The notes under the pieces were generated by a model. The model was not told the DNA's origin, searched no databases, and was given only the letters and a program-made list of their open reading frames with translations. 64,000 nt of DNA from JBBATK01 sp039810585 (GTDB lineage Bacteria; Bacteroidota; Ignavibacteria; Kapaibacteriales; NICIL-2), in contig JBDHXF010000014.1 of the NCBI GenBank assembly GCA_039810585.1, positions 5,325 through 69,324 on the forward strand, written 5' to 3'. Below are positions 53,123 through 62,497 of this stretch, one piece after another (positions within the stretch are counted from its first letter, which is position 1; the number at the start of each line of letters is the position of its first letter). The position numbers were made by a program, and so were the translations under genes.

Positions 53123-53980
53123 TCACGAACTGGTTTTTCCCATGGTGTAGAGCTGACTCAGTGTCGGTGTGGGTGAACCGCCTTTAGGCTCAAGAGTAAT
53201 GGCAAAGGCATCGGCATGCTCGACCGATTTCATTTGCGCGAGGGGCATCGTATCGGTGCTATGAATGACGCCAAGGTCGATAGGCTTACCGTTCACGAGG
53301 GCCCAGAGTTGGTAGTCGGTGGAGGGACTATGCTGAGGCAGTCGTTGGGTTTGAACGTACACCTCATGACTCTGTTGATTCCACAGCACAACCGAAGCTG
53401 TGCCGGCTGGAGCAGTGGGCGTGGCCTGAAGCTGCACCACATGCACATCATGGTCTGAGAGCATACTCAGGTAGGTATCATGCATATCCAGGCGAGCGGC
53501 CATGACGCTCTGAGTGGAACGCAGCGCAGCTACTTCGCGCTTGGATTCCTCTAATTGCTGCTCGGCGGATCGTGTTTGCTGCCAATAATACACAGCAGCT
53601 CCGCTGCTGAAAACGCAGGCGACCGAGGCAGCGACGGCATAGCGAAGATAGCGTCGTGCGTGAAGGTGCAGCACCGAGCCTTGATCCGGAACCTGAGATG
53701 ACGGTCGACGATTTACGACATCAACTTCCGCGTAGTCGCGCGGAGCATCTGCTGCAAAAGCCGCGTTAAGACTGCGTGAGCGCATGTCTGCGGAAGGTTC
53801 ATCGGCATGCAGGGCAGCGTAGGATTCCAAATCGGATTGTAAATCCTTCAACGCAGAACGCAGATCCGCATCTGTTGTTAGGACGCGTTCAACCTCGCTG
53901 CGACGCGGCTCGTCCAACAGCCCGAAAGCGTAGAGATCGAGCTCGCCATTATCCACGATATGTTGTGCGTCTTTGGTCAT
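53123..53980 (-). CDS. RskA-type anti-sigma factor
   Basis: 285 residues. A cytoplasmic sigma-binding part (about 1-60, ELDLYAFGLLDEPRRSEVERVLTTDADL) leads to one membrane helix at about 112-132 (LRYAVAASVACVFSSGAAVYY), a short coiled coil (about 133-155) and an extracytoplasmic RskA (anti-sigma-K) domain (about 165-280) with YQLWALVNGKPIDLGVI and FAITLEPKGGSPTPT. It should hold the sigma factor encoded upstream (ATGA overlap) at the membrane until a signal releases it. The convergent DUF4331/TPR/TonB-receptor run is the obvious candidate regulon, by position only. Confidence 0.93.
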   Translation of the reverse strand: MTKDAQHIVDNGELDLYAFGLLDEPRRSEVERVLTTDADLRSALKDLQSDLESYAALHADEPSADMRSRSLNAAFAADAPRDYAEVDVVNRRPSSQVPDQGSVLHLHARRYLRYAVAASVACVFSSGAAVYYWQQTRSAEQQLEESKREVAALRSTQSVMAARLDMHDTYLSMLSDHDVHVVQLQATPTAPAGTASVVLWNQQSHEVYVQTQRLPQHSPSTDYQLWALVNGKPIDLGVIHSTDTMPLAQMKSVEHADAFAITLEPKGGSPTPTLSQLYTMGKTSS

Positions 53981-54525
53981 GACTCCGAACGAAAGAATTT
54001 ACGCAGAGCGCTGAGTGCCAAGCGCGAGCGTGATTTCACGGTTCCAAGCGGAATATTGAATTCCTCAGCAATTTCCGTTTGTGTGAACCCTTGAAAATAC
54101 ATGAGATCAAGAATGGTCTTTTGTTCTTCCGGCAACATCTGGAGCAGTCTCTGCATATCCGACGTTTCCGGCGTGAAAGAAGTATCGGCAGCTAAGTGCA
54201 CGCTACCTACGTAATCTTCGATGCTTTGGTTTAGTGCTCGCGAACGAAATTCGCTGGACCGCAAACGGTCGATAGCTAGGTGACGAGCGATGCTCAGCAT
54301 CCACGTAAAAAGCGTCCCCTTCGAAACATCATAGGAGGAGCGATTGAGCCAGATTTTGGTGAAACTCTCTTGCAACAAATCCTCGGCAGCATGAAAATCT
54401 CGTACAATACGCTTGAGAACGCCAAAGAGAGCCGCACTATAGTTGTCATACAGATATTCCAAGGCACGCCGATCGCCGTTGTGCAGCAAAGTCACCAATT
54501 CATGTTCTGCTAAACGTTGTTTCAT
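53977..54525 (-). CDS. ECF-type RNA polymerase sigma factor (SigK-like)
   Basis: 182 residues. Region 2 (about 8-80) includes LEYLYDNYSAALFGVLKRIVRDFHAAEDLLQESFTKIW and TLFTWMLSIARHLAIDRLR; region 4 (about 120-178) includes LPEEQKTILDLMYFQGFTQTEIAEEFNIPLGTVKSRSRLAL. The composition matches sigma factors paired with RskA anti-sigma proteins. The stop overlaps the ATG of the anti-sigma gene, so they are co-expressed. A repeat-bearing 840-bp region lies upstream. Confidence 0.95.
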   Translation of the reverse strand: MKQRLAEHELVTLLHNGDRRALEYLYDNYSAALFGVLKRIVRDFHAAEDLLQESFTKIWLNRSSYDVSKGTLFTWMLSIARHLAIDRLRSSEFRSRALNQSIEDYVGSVHLAADTSFTPETSDMQRLLQMLPEEQKTILDLMYFQGFTQTEIAEEFNIPLGTVKSRSRLALSALRKFFRSES

Positions 54526-55365
54526 GCCTGCTCAATCCTTGAGACGAAGATAACACCAAATCGCGACCGCCGAATGCTGGACGCATTCGCTTTGAGTCGC
54601 CGAAGGCGGCGAGAATAATGAAAACTCTGCCGGCCACTTTGCAAGCACTCAGCAATGGTCCGCCTATGTATTCTGGGCAGTTGAGAGGCACTGAGGAACT
54701 GCAACTCGTCATGCTGTCCAACTCCGATGCGGATCCGCGTCAATTCTACTGTGTCAGTCAACCGCAGGCACCTGAAATAGGCGCATTTTTACCATTTGAG
54801 TTGCATACGTTCAAGAAGGACAGCAACTTGCCTCGGGTCAGACCTCTGCGTGAGAGCGAGTATGGCCGACCACCGTATACATAGTAGTTGTACTTTTAGG
54901 TTCATGCATAGTACGACGGCGAGTTGCGAGTATACTGGAGAGTTTAGAAAGTAATCCTATTGAAGGGTGACTTGTGAAGACCCTCGATACTTGCCAAAAA
55001 ATGTCCACCTTGACTTACCGATTGCAGTCTGTTCGCTTGACATGTGCGAACATTGACATTACAATGCAACGCGTTATCTCCTATCCATGTTACGTTTTCA
55101 CCGATTGTAAGAACGCGTGGAAAGAATACGCTTATCTCAGTCTGGCTCATGAGAGTGGCGGTGTTTAACTATTACAGTCACTTTCGAGACGACAGTTCTT
55201 CTATTGCGGAAAATGTCGTGATTCGATTGACTGCTCGTTTACCTCGTCGTGTTACTTGATGGAAGATTGTTGCTTCAACAAGCACACATGGCGTCCGTCA
55301 AGCATTCAATTGAGCGGTGTCACTACATTTTGCGTTACTTTAATGAGCCCACTACGATATGAGGT
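54526..55365. other. 840-bp intergenic region upstream of the ECF sigma gene
   Basis: No supported gene; small frames at 54618-54884 and 54974-55168 have no family features and include repeat sequence. It holds a hairpin at 54570-54588 (CGAATGC with GCATTCG), the hairpin/GAATAATGA element at 54597-54621, and AT-rich DNA leading to the 378-residue gene. The promoter of the sigma gene must lie near 54530-54600. Confidence 0.6.
54597..54621. repeat. hairpin with GAATAATGA tail, dispersed repeat copy
   Basis: TCGCCG and CGGCGA pair around AAGG, followed by GAATAATGA. The 23 bases 54599-54621 are identical to 46634-46656 inside the giant gene, and the tail matches that at 14228-14237. This supports a REP-like dispersed family. 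Confidence 0.85.
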
Positions 55366-56502
55366 ATGACCGTGAGATTGCCAATCTTCACTATAAGACT
55401 TGTTCTGATTTGTTGTCTATGGACCATGATGGAAATCGAAGTCTCCGCTTATGTCGAATCGCGGCCTTGGGCTGAACAAGATTTGAAGAAAGGTGAGGAA
55501 TATGTCTATCATTTTTCCAGTGGAATCGTCACGCATTACTTTTCGCGAGCTCCGCTTAGTTCCATTAATGACACAACGTTATTGGCATATGCAGAGAAAG
55601 GAAACTCTGTCGCAAAGGCGATGTGTGTGAACGAATTGATTCGACGGTATGACGACAGAGCATTCGGATATATCATTAAATACTGGTCCGATACGAGCCA
55701 GCTTCAAATGAGTATTGGAGCATGTAGTCCGATCCTCAGTACCTTATCTAAATGTATCCAAGCGAGCGTTCACTGGTTTCGGTTAGCCACTGGCCGAGAA
55801 CACTTTAGCACGTTACAGTTACATCGTATCGATAGTCTACTCCTTCGTGATGCTGAGACAGATACAGCGTCTTTATCGTGCACATATCTAGGACATCATC
55901 CAACCTCAGCTAATTACAGCGTCATTCGACAGCGAGCCGATTTGCCCGATGGGCAACGATATCTTGCAGTTCTTCGTGCTTTCTCAAGGAGTCAAGATCG
56001 CAGGTATTTCAGAAAGCTAGCTTTGATGACACTTCGTGACAGAAAAGTAGAAGCAACCATCACCCAGCGTCAAGATGAATTGTTGGATTTGATGTCTTGG
56101 TACCGTTTTTCCGGGTTGGACTCACTGCTAATCGCCCAATGTGAAGAGCAGATAAGGTTTGCCGTTGAGTATGACAGAGGCAGGAGCCCGGGAGAGGCCG
56201 ACTCGACCGGTTCAGCGATTTGCAAGCAAACCCGGAGTTATTTGTTTGCGTTATCCAAAGTTGAAAACAGAAAGTCGAAATCCGTGTTTCAACATGTCGC
56301 CGCATTGAACAGTTCCCGATGGATATGTAGAAGAATACAAAAAAGTGCTGTAGACGCTCTTTGCAGCATTCGATCCAACTTCTTCGCAGATGCCGTGACA
56401 CTTTTTGACAGTGCCATTGTCGCTGAAGGTAGGGATTGGTTAGACAAACAGCGCAGTCATAGATTTGAGGGAGATCCTTTTGTAGAGGACTATCTTCGTT
56501 AA
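55366..56502 (+). CDS. secreted protein of unknown function
   Basis: 378 residues starting MTVRLPIFTIRLVLICCLWTMMEIEVSA, a probable signal peptide. The mature part is mostly helical in appearance (TTLLAYAEKGNSVAKAMCVNELIRRYDD, QDRRYFRKLALMTLRDRKVEATITQRQ), perhaps HEAT- or TPR-like, with cysteines; no family recognised. Base composition looks more AT-rich than in neighbouring blocks, and the gene stands alone. Its last codons (EDYLR) begin a roughly 200-bp sequence repeated at 62162, suggesting duplication or mobilisation involving its 3' end. Confidence 0.65.
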   Translation: MTVRLPIFTIRLVLICCLWTMMEIEVSAYVESRPWAEQDLKKGEEYVYHFSSGIVTHYFSRAPLSSINDTTLLAYAEKGNSVAKAMCVNELIRRYDDRAFGYIIKYWSDTSQLQMSIGACSPILSTLSKCIQASVHWFRLATGREHFSTLQLHRIDSLLLRDAETDTASLSCTYLGHHPTSANYSVIRQRADLPDGQRYLAVLRAFSRSQDRRYFRKLALMTLRDRKVEATITQRQDELLDLMSWYRFSGLDSLLIAQCEEQIRFAVEYDRGRSPGEADSTGSAICKQTRSYLFALSKVENRKSKSVFQHVAALNSSRWICRRIQKSAVDALCSIRSNFFADAVTLFDSAIVAEGRDWLDKQRSHRFEGDPFVEDYLR

Positions 56503-56678
56503 TCACACGTGAATTTTTATCGTAAGTCAAGCATTTTACGAGCACATTAGTAACACGCTCAGAAAAAACTGATAGTTCTCCGCATAAAGCAGCTGCATAA
56601 TTCGCTGTTGTTTGCAGATCCAGATTAGATACTGTAATTCACGAGCCTAATATCTGAAACTACTGATTTCATTTCACA
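56484..56678. repeat. long direct repeat, copy A
   Basis: About 195 bp starting with AGAGGACTATCTTCGT (the 3' end of the 378-residue gene) and ending near ATTTCACA. It aligns in the same orientation with 62162-62365; shared blocks include GCTCAGAAAAA, ACTGATA, AGATACTGTAATTCA and TAATATCTGAAACTAC. Copies have diverged by substitutions and small indels, so the duplication is not recent. Confidence 0.88.
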
Positions 56679-56746
56679 GATGTGCCATAGCTCGAACATC
56701 AACATTGTGATACTGATGAGAAGAGTCGGATTTCGTGTTGAGTAGG

Positions 56747-59700
56747 TCACTTCCGTTTTTTATCATCATGCATTACGATCGGTACGGTTACCGTGTTGCC
56801 AATCGACTTCGGTTGCTCTTTTGTCAGATCAAAGCGTGGGCCATTCCACTTCAACTCTTCTTGGCAAGAACACGGCGGTTCGGTAGTGAAGCAGCCATGA
56901 TCAAACACATACGAATGGACAACGAGCGAGTCCCATCGATTGAAATCCAGACTGAGAGCAGTGTCGACCGCATTTCTGGGAGCTGCTCCTCCAGCGCCGG
57001 TAAATTTTAGAGTTTTAATCGTTGATTTAATTGAGAATTTCAGATTATCGTGCTCGGAACTAATGGTGGTGTCTTTTTGCCGAATGTCAATCGATTGTCC
57101 GCGAATGAGCATAACAACCGATGCACTGTCGATCCAACGTAAAAACTCAGAAGGGGTTCGGGCTGAATCGGGCAGAGCTACTTTTCCTCTAGCCATAACT
57201 GTATTAAAGTTCCGTTTTTTTTGCAGACGAGCAAGGAAGTCACGATAGGAATAGTATGCACGAAGGTTCGATAACTTTACGTTGTCAGTTCCGGATAGGT
57301 CTTCATTCATCGCGACTTTGACTAGTTTCAGCTTTTCTGCCACACATCGAGATCCGCTATTGTTTAGTGTGTAATCTCCGACATACTGAATGGATGGTTC
57401 AAAGTAATGCGCCCGAAGAATCTTCCTTTTGTCGCTCCATGCAGTCAGATCTATCACGAATTTTCGTTTGGCTGCCTCAGTAGGAGGGAGGGTTGAGATA
57501 TGTTCGAGAAAATCTTGCAAACTCTTGTCGACGACTGTTGCCAGACTGTCAAACGTAGCGTCGACCCGCCGAGCAAAGTACTTAAACATAGCAATTCTCT
57601 TATCGCGTAGAAGCGAGTCATTTCTGCCCCAATACTGGTTGTAGGGATGCAATTCTACAAACCTTCTGTCATTTGATGTCCACGCAGATTCAGATCGCAT
57701 TTGAGCGAGGACGTCATTGAGTTCCTGTACAGTATTCACATGCCAGAAGCAAGTCTGAAAATAGGGGATACCGAACAGATTGAGATTGCTGACGTTTTGA
57801 GTTGGTTTGCACACATAGTTATAGACGGGTTCCAGGAAGACAGTGTCGTTCACGACACTATCGGGTTGGTCGAGTGACCAGAGGTGAAAAACCGGGGAAT
57901 TGTCTGTTATGTTTAAAACAGATCGACCTAGTTTTGTTGCGGTCATGTTAACTGTGTCGATAACGATTGTTGTGTCACTCAACAAGCGATGCACTTGAAT
58001 GGGTACGGAATCAATTCGTGCAGCAGTCGTGTCAAACCGTATCTTCTGAATTCGAGTGACTAGGTTAACGCGATTTGAATCGAAATGTATTGAGGAAACG
58101 GCTGAATGGGTGTCCGGTTTTGGAATCTCAAAGCACTGATCGTATGTCAAGCCGGTGACGAGCGACCGAGCTGAATTATGCAGACGAGCAGTATTGACAT
58201 GTTGTGTTTCTTGAATGATAGAGTAGCTTATGGCGCTATCGTAGCTAAGCGTGTCAGCTGTGATTTTTGGCGAAAAATATGTTTTACGCATCACTGTATC
58301 GGTCACGCTGCGGCATGTGACCCTGGTTGTCTTGTCATATCCGATGTAGCGAGCAAGGGTTTGCTTTCCTGGAGTCTCACACGTGTGATGTAGACTTGAA
58401 CCGCCAACAGCTTTGTAGATATGGCTGGGCGACATGTTAACCTCAAGATGTGTACCTCGAATACTATCAACTCGTCCGGTTGTTTGGTCAACAATCCGAA
58501 GGATTGGTTCTCGTATCGAGTCATTAGGCTTGGCGTGATTAACGAGAACCACTCTGTAGGTCATTTTCGGTGCTTTGCATTCACAGACACTTTGTTTTGG
58601 TAACTGCATTCGATAGAGATCGTAGCCACCTCTTGCTTTAATTCGGAAAGGATGCGAGCGTTGCGAGGAATCGATCCGCGTACCTTTAGAGTCACGATTA
58701 GATGAAAAATAGAGATAGTTTTCACCGGCCTCTGCACGAACAAAGGGAAATCGCTCGTCGGAACTATCCGCATTAATAGCGTCACTACCGTGGGGAAAGT
58801 CTTGCCAGTTGCTAAGCCGTAGAGTACGATGGTGATAATCGATTTCCAAGCATACACTATAGATATTACCGTTGGCCGATGAATCGGAAATGGCCTGATG
58901 ACCTTGGGAGCTGAAGTATAGTACGGGACGTATGTGCGGGCAGAAAATGAAGGGTGAATACTCATTAAACGGAGTGTTTACGGAGTCATGAAGTCCTAAG
59001 GCGTCGTTTAGGTTTCTGACCGGCGACCATATGCCGGCGATACGAAAGGTGTAGTAGAGGTCGGCATTACCGCGTTTAACCACGTGGTGTTGGCGAATAG
59101 TGTCACCTGGAAAAGACAGAGCATACGATTGATTCTGAAAGGGCATTGAGTATCCATGGGCGAACACAATGGAGTCGTGAAAGACCGGACGCTCTGAAGA
59201 AAAAACCAGCAACAGTGAGTCTGGGCCATTAGATGCTACAGCGGGTTGAGCATCCCAATAGGGAGAATTGATGGTGTCGCCCAAGTTCTGAACAACGTCG
59301 ACCGAAGCAGAATCAATATGAATTCTTTCGAAGAGATCAGCACCGCCGAAGGAGGATCGAAGCATCAATTGAGTCGAGTCAGGCTGTATACCGCCGTGTT
59401 GTTCCGGAATATGCGCTGCGGAAAAGAAGAACGGCAGCGATGAATCAGTAGCTAGAGCGCCATAGTTATAGTCACCGACGATTCCTGTCGGTGGGGCGAG
59501 TACACCCCTGGACCACGCTCCGACAGATTGATGCGCAATAATAATTCGCTGCTGACGGACTACTTTATCGGAGCCTGTTCTGAGCGTATCCACTCTGATA
59601 GTGTCGCGCGTTACATACAAGTACTTGCCATCGCTTGTCAGAAACGGAGCAATTTCATCGAACTCAGTGTTAACAGCCCCGGGTAGCGATCCCACGGGTA

Positions 59701-59815
59701 AACGTTCAGGTAACTGCGGAGGCGGCACTTTAGGAGCGGATGAGCAGGCCAGCAATACGCAGGTAACGCCCAAGAGTACTGCCATTCGAAGCCAGATCAT
59801 AAAACGTGCATTCAA
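56747..59815 (-). CDS. PD40/OmpA-like envelope lipoprotein of cluster 2
   Basis: 1022 residues. The signal ends in a clear lipobox (TCVLLACSSAPK). PD40-like repeats follow (FDEIAPFLTSDGKYLYVTRD, NEYSPFIFCPHIRPVLYFSSQG, ERFPFVRAEAGENYLYFSSNRD), with a long middle region rich in DT/TV strands. The C-terminal part (about 780-960) has a divergent OmpA-like section: VIDLTAWSDKRKI, IQYVGDYTL, KLSNLRAYYSYRDF mirror TGWTDPR, YIVGDTL and LSQLRAYYTAVMF of the protein at 2971. The usual NR..RVEI end is not evident. It is the last gene of cluster 2 and a diverged counterpart of the cluster 1 protein. Confidence 0.82.
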   Translation of the reverse strand: MNARFMIWLRMAVLLGVTCVLLACSSAPKVPPPQLPERLPVGSLPGAVNTEFDEIAPFLTSDGKYLYVTRDTIRVDTLRTGSDKVVRQQRIIIAHQSVGAWSRGVLAPPTGIVGDYNYGALATDSSLPFFFSAAHIPEQHGGIQPDSTQLMLRSSFGGADLFERIHIDSASVDVVQNLGDTINSPYWDAQPAVASNGPDSLLLVFSSERPVFHDSIVFAHGYSMPFQNQSYALSFPGDTIRQHHVVKRGNADLYYTFRIAGIWSPVRNLNDALGLHDSVNTPFNEYSPFIFCPHIRPVLYFSSQGHQAISDSSANGNIYSVCLEIDYHHRTLRLSNWQDFPHGSDAINADSSDERFPFVRAEAGENYLYFSSNRDSKGTRIDSSQRSHPFRIKARGGYDLYRMQLPKQSVCECKAPKMTYRVVLVNHAKPNDSIREPILRIVDQTTGRVDSIRGTHLEVNMSPSHIYKAVGGSSLHHTCETPGKQTLARYIGYDKTTRVTCRSVTDTVMRKTYFSPKITADTLSYDSAISYSIIQETQHVNTARLHNSARSLVTGLTYDQCFEIPKPDTHSAVSSIHFDSNRVNLVTRIQKIRFDTTAARIDSVPIQVHRLLSDTTIVIDTVNMTATKLGRSVLNITDNSPVFHLWSLDQPDSVVNDTVFLEPVYNYVCKPTQNVSNLNLFGIPYFQTCFWHVNTVQELNDVLAQMRSESAWTSNDRRFVELHPYNQYWGRNDSLLRDKRIAMFKYFARRVDATFDSLATVVDKSLQDFLEHISTLPPTEAAKRKFVIDLTAWSDKRKILRAHYFEPSIQYVGDYTLNNSGSRCVAEKLKLVKVAMNEDLSGTDNVKLSNLRAYYSYRDFLARLQKKRNFNTVMARGKVALPDSARTPSEFLRWIDSASVVMLIRGQSIDIRQKDTTISSEHDNLKFSIKSTIKTLKFTGAGGAAPRNAVDTALSLDFNRWDSLVVHSYVFDHGCFTTEPPCSCQEELKWNGPRFDLTKEQPKSIGNTVTVPIVMHDDKKRK

Positions 59816-59827
59816 GCGAATTCTTCC

Positions 59828-61309
59828 TTACAGTGTTATACCCAGGCGAAGGCGCCACAATCCAACTCTCCGATAAAGCGGTAGGTCTAGATTTTGGAAC
59901 GAAATAGCCTCTCCGGCAGCTAACGATCGATACCCAAAGTCAGCAGCAATATCAAAGAGTCGAAACAAAGGATATTCCAAACCGATTCCGAAGCCGTATG
60001 TTAGGGGTATACCTCCCAAAGCTGCCCGAAGAGAAGGTAATTGAAGATTGAAACTGCTTCCTCCGGTTCCATTTACGGTGCACGTACTGCACGTAGCCGC
60101 AATGGAGTCGATAGCTGCATCGATTTTAGAATCCCCTCCTAGAGCATACTTCCACACTCGCAGGGTTAGGTCGTCAAGGGAGGTGCCGGCTTGTGCATAT
60201 GCAAAAGGCTTGAGGCAGCCATGTCTTGTGAAGTCATAGCGCACATGAAGAAGAACTACAGGTCTCATAACGTCGACACTTCCTGCAGACGCGTAAGAAT
60301 TAAAAACCGCCATAGGGCTGGTGTAAGAAAGTCCTACTCCCCATTTATCACAGGCGGGCGTGAGTCCCAGTTCAGTCCGCAAGCGTCCGTCCATATCGCC
60401 ATCCAAGCGAGCAAACAGGCGCAGTATTGGATCGAAACCCATAAAAATACTCGCGCCTTGAGTTACATGTACAGTATCCGTCGTCCTTGCATACACAGTG
60501 TCATGTGACGTTATACAAATACTATCGTTGTGCAGAGATATTTCCGGAGCTTGAATCCGCTGAAACACGGTTCTCACGGTTTTGAGGGTGTCCACTCTAA
60601 CACAAGGGCAGTTTACATCGAAATTCATTCCGACTTTGACACTCGCAAGGGCATTGAGATAGGCCATCAGATCGAGCTTGATTCCTCCAAATTTTATACC
60701 GGAGGCTATTTCGTAGCTCAACGCTCTTCGAGTGAGGGGCAGAGAAACATTTTGTTGATCTGTATAGGAGAATAATCCTGGTGCTACTCGCATTTCTATA
60801 AAATATGGTCGGCATGGTGCCAGCGCACACGATGTTTGTGACTCGACGCCCTCAGAATATATATCTGTACAACCGCAGGAATCTATCGGGACATCTCTGA
60901 TCTCCGGAATGCCGGTCACATTATTATAGCTGAGGAATCGATTGACGTTTTGCTCACGATTCATTATCATAGCTGTCAATCGGGCCGGAAGATCCACCTC
61001 GCGAAGTGGAATTTCTCGGATGTTTGCACTCGATTTGGAGCAACCGTCTGGTAGGAAAACGACGAGCGTATCCCGGCGTGTGTCTGCGTCGGTGGCCGAA
61101 ATGCGCAAACCCAGAATGGTGCCTCGGAGCGTCTTGCCGTCGGCATACGCTGAGTATTTAGACTCGTCACAGTAGATGTGTACATACTTAGATTGATAGG
61201 GCTGTTTGATCGACAAAACATCGTCAAACAATCGAATATCAGGCGAGGCGCATGAATGCAGGAGAAGAGCTGCCAGGCACGCGACACATATGCGTAAAAT
61301 TTTGTTCAT
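59828..61309 (-). CDS. outer-membrane lipoprotein with C-terminal barrel-like region
   Basis: 493 residues. The signal MNKILRICVACLAALLLHSC has a good lipobox. Residues about 20-160 are a soluble domain; a Cys-rich section (DSCGCTDIYSEGVESQTSCALAPC) follows. The C-terminal half alternates amphipathic strands (FARLDGDMDGRLRTELGL, WGVGLSYTSPMAVF, VVLLHVRYDF, YGFGIGLEYPLFRLFDIAADFGY, LWRLRLGITL), as in outer-membrane barrels. It sits 12 bp before the PD40-OmpA lipoprotein gene and 6 bp after the small barrel gene, so the three form one operon. Confidence 0.75.
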   Translation of the reverse strand: MNKILRICVACLAALLLHSCASPDIRLFDDVLSIKQPYQSKYVHIYCDESKYSAYADGKTLRGTILGLRISATDADTRRDTLVVFLPDGCSKSSANIREIPLREVDLPARLTAMIMNREQNVNRFLSYNNVTGIPEIRDVPIDSCGCTDIYSEGVESQTSCALAPCRPYFIEMRVAPGLFSYTDQQNVSLPLTRRALSYEIASGIKFGGIKLDLMAYLNALASVKVGMNFDVNCPCVRVDTLKTVRTVFQRIQAPEISLHNDSICITSHDTVYARTTDTVHVTQGASIFMGFDPILRLFARLDGDMDGRLRTELGLTPACDKWGVGLSYTSPMAVFNSYASAGSVDVMRPVVLLHVRYDFTRHGCLKPFAYAQAGTSLDDLTLRVWKYALGGDSKIDAAIDSIAATCSTCTVNGTGGSSFNLQLPSLRAALGGIPLTYGFGIGLEYPLFRLFDIAADFGYRSLAAGEAISFQNLDLPLYRRVGLWRLRLGITL

Positions 61310-61315
61310 GCCGAA

Positions 61316-61912
61316 TCAGAGTCTGTAGTAAAGTCGTAGCCCAACTGAAAGAGATGAGAGCATCGGGCGCGCTGGCGACTTAAGGAGTAAATTGCTGGCG
61401 CTGATGTCTGTGTGCAGATCGAAGAAATATGGCTTGTTGCAATGATACCACAACAAGTACCCCGCTTCGAAATTCACGCCAAGAGCGTTCGTACCTGTCC
61501 TCGTTAAATCCGGTAGAGGAGGCGTTAAAGTGCTGGCGTCGGAAACAGTGATGTCGGATAGAGAAAGGGATGCTCCAACATAAAAAGGCAACCTCATTGG
61601 CTGCCAAGGGTAGTAACGAAGATGAACTCCTAGTGTGGTCTGATCTTCAAAATTCTGAAGGTTAGCCGGAGCATCGTTACTTCGCCGAAGGCTGGAAAAA
61701 TGAAGTATCGCTCCATACCACCAGCAGCAATTGACTTGTTTGAGGAGAAGGGCATCAATTCCCGCATTCGCTGCATTGCGTTGCCTATACTTCTGGCCGA
61801 GAGGGAAAGAGTACTGCGCTCCTAAACCAACCCATACTTGCGCAGAAGCAATAGTATTGGCTAATACCACCGCTATCAATAATGCAATTCTCCGATCTAA
61901 AAAACGCTTCAT
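61316..61912 (-). CDS. small outer-membrane beta-barrel protein
   Basis: 198 residues. Signal peptide (RRIALLIAVVLANTIASAQ) and then strand pairs typical of an eight-stranded barrel (VWVGLGAQYSFPLG, CCWWYGAILHFSSL, TTLGVHLRYYPW, LPFYVGASLSLSDI, ALGVNFEAGYLLWYH, PMLSSLSVGLRLYYRL) ending in Tyr-Arg-Leu. First gene of envelope cluster 2. The cluster layout (barrel, middle protein, PD40-OmpA) parallels 8395-2971. No family name is claimed. Confidence 0.75.
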   Translation of the reverse strand: MKRFLDRRIALLIAVVLANTIASAQVWVGLGAQYSFPLGQKYRQRNAANAGIDALLLKQVNCCWWYGAILHFSSLRRSNDAPANLQNFEDQTTLGVHLRYYPWQPMRLPFYVGASLSLSDITVSDASTLTPPLPDLTRTGTNALGVNFEAGYLLWYHCNKPYFFDLHTDISASNLLLKSPARPMLSSLSVGLRLYYRL

Positions 61913-62497
61913 CCTAAAGCTCTTTTTATTTGAAAATAACGGTTAAGAGTAAACTACCCAAACGAGTCTCGCCGGTATTTCCTTAGGATTGCCGATGGGT
62001 TGTTTAATCCAGGATTTACTACGCGTCATATTGCATCCGACTCTTCACTTGCCTCATTCAAATCGTACATGAACTCAATGTGGGGCAGAAACAGTAATGG
62101 CGAGTTTACATCCTTTCGAGCGCAAAATGGTAGTCACTTGGATTGTCGAGTACTGCGTTCAAGAGGACTATCTTCGTCAATGACATTCGAATCTTCATAT
62201 TACGTCTAGCACAGCGCGGGCACGCTCCCGGCACAATGGTAACCAGCTCAGAAAAACTGATAATTCTCCGGACAAAGCGATTGCACTATTAAGAGTCGAC
62301 CGCCGATCCAGATGAGATACTGTAATTCAAGAAACTAATATCTGAAACTACGAATAACATTTCACCGAAGAGTAACGCCTGGAAGCCCATTTCTTTCGAA
62401 TTGTCACTGCGAAATCATTGAGGGTATGTGCTATTTTGTCGTAACGGCGCAGCTCTGAAAAGTAGGGCGAGAGATTCTTCAACGAACGGTTATAGCC
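61913..62497. other. 585-bp intergenic region containing repeat copy B
   Basis: Divergent space between envelope cluster 2 (minus) and the Crp/Fnr gene (plus). Repeat copy B covers 62162-62365. A 69-codon frame at 62000-62209 overlaps the repeat and has no family features. In another frame the segment before the repeat reads VQEDYLRQ then stop, a match to the end of the 378-residue protein, so a decayed copy of that gene's 3' end is present. Confidence 0.65.
62162..62365. repeat. long direct repeat, copy B
   Basis: About 204 bp in the same orientation as copy A at 56484-56678. Shared blocks include AGAGGACTATCTTCGT, AGCTCAGAAAAACTGATA (A has GCTCAGAAAAAACTGATA), TTCTCCG, GATCCAGAT and AATATCTGAAACTAC. 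Cluster 2 lies exactly between the two copies. Confidence 0.88.

Noticed and set aside
54618..54884. 88-codon plus-strand frame upstream of the sigma gene
   Set aside because: It begins inside the dispersed hairpin repeat and shows no signal peptide, domain or conserved-looking segment.
62000..62209. 69-codon frame before the Crp/Fnr gene
   Set aside because: Its 3' part lies in repeat copy B and it has no family features; another frame there matches the end of the 378-residue gene instead.
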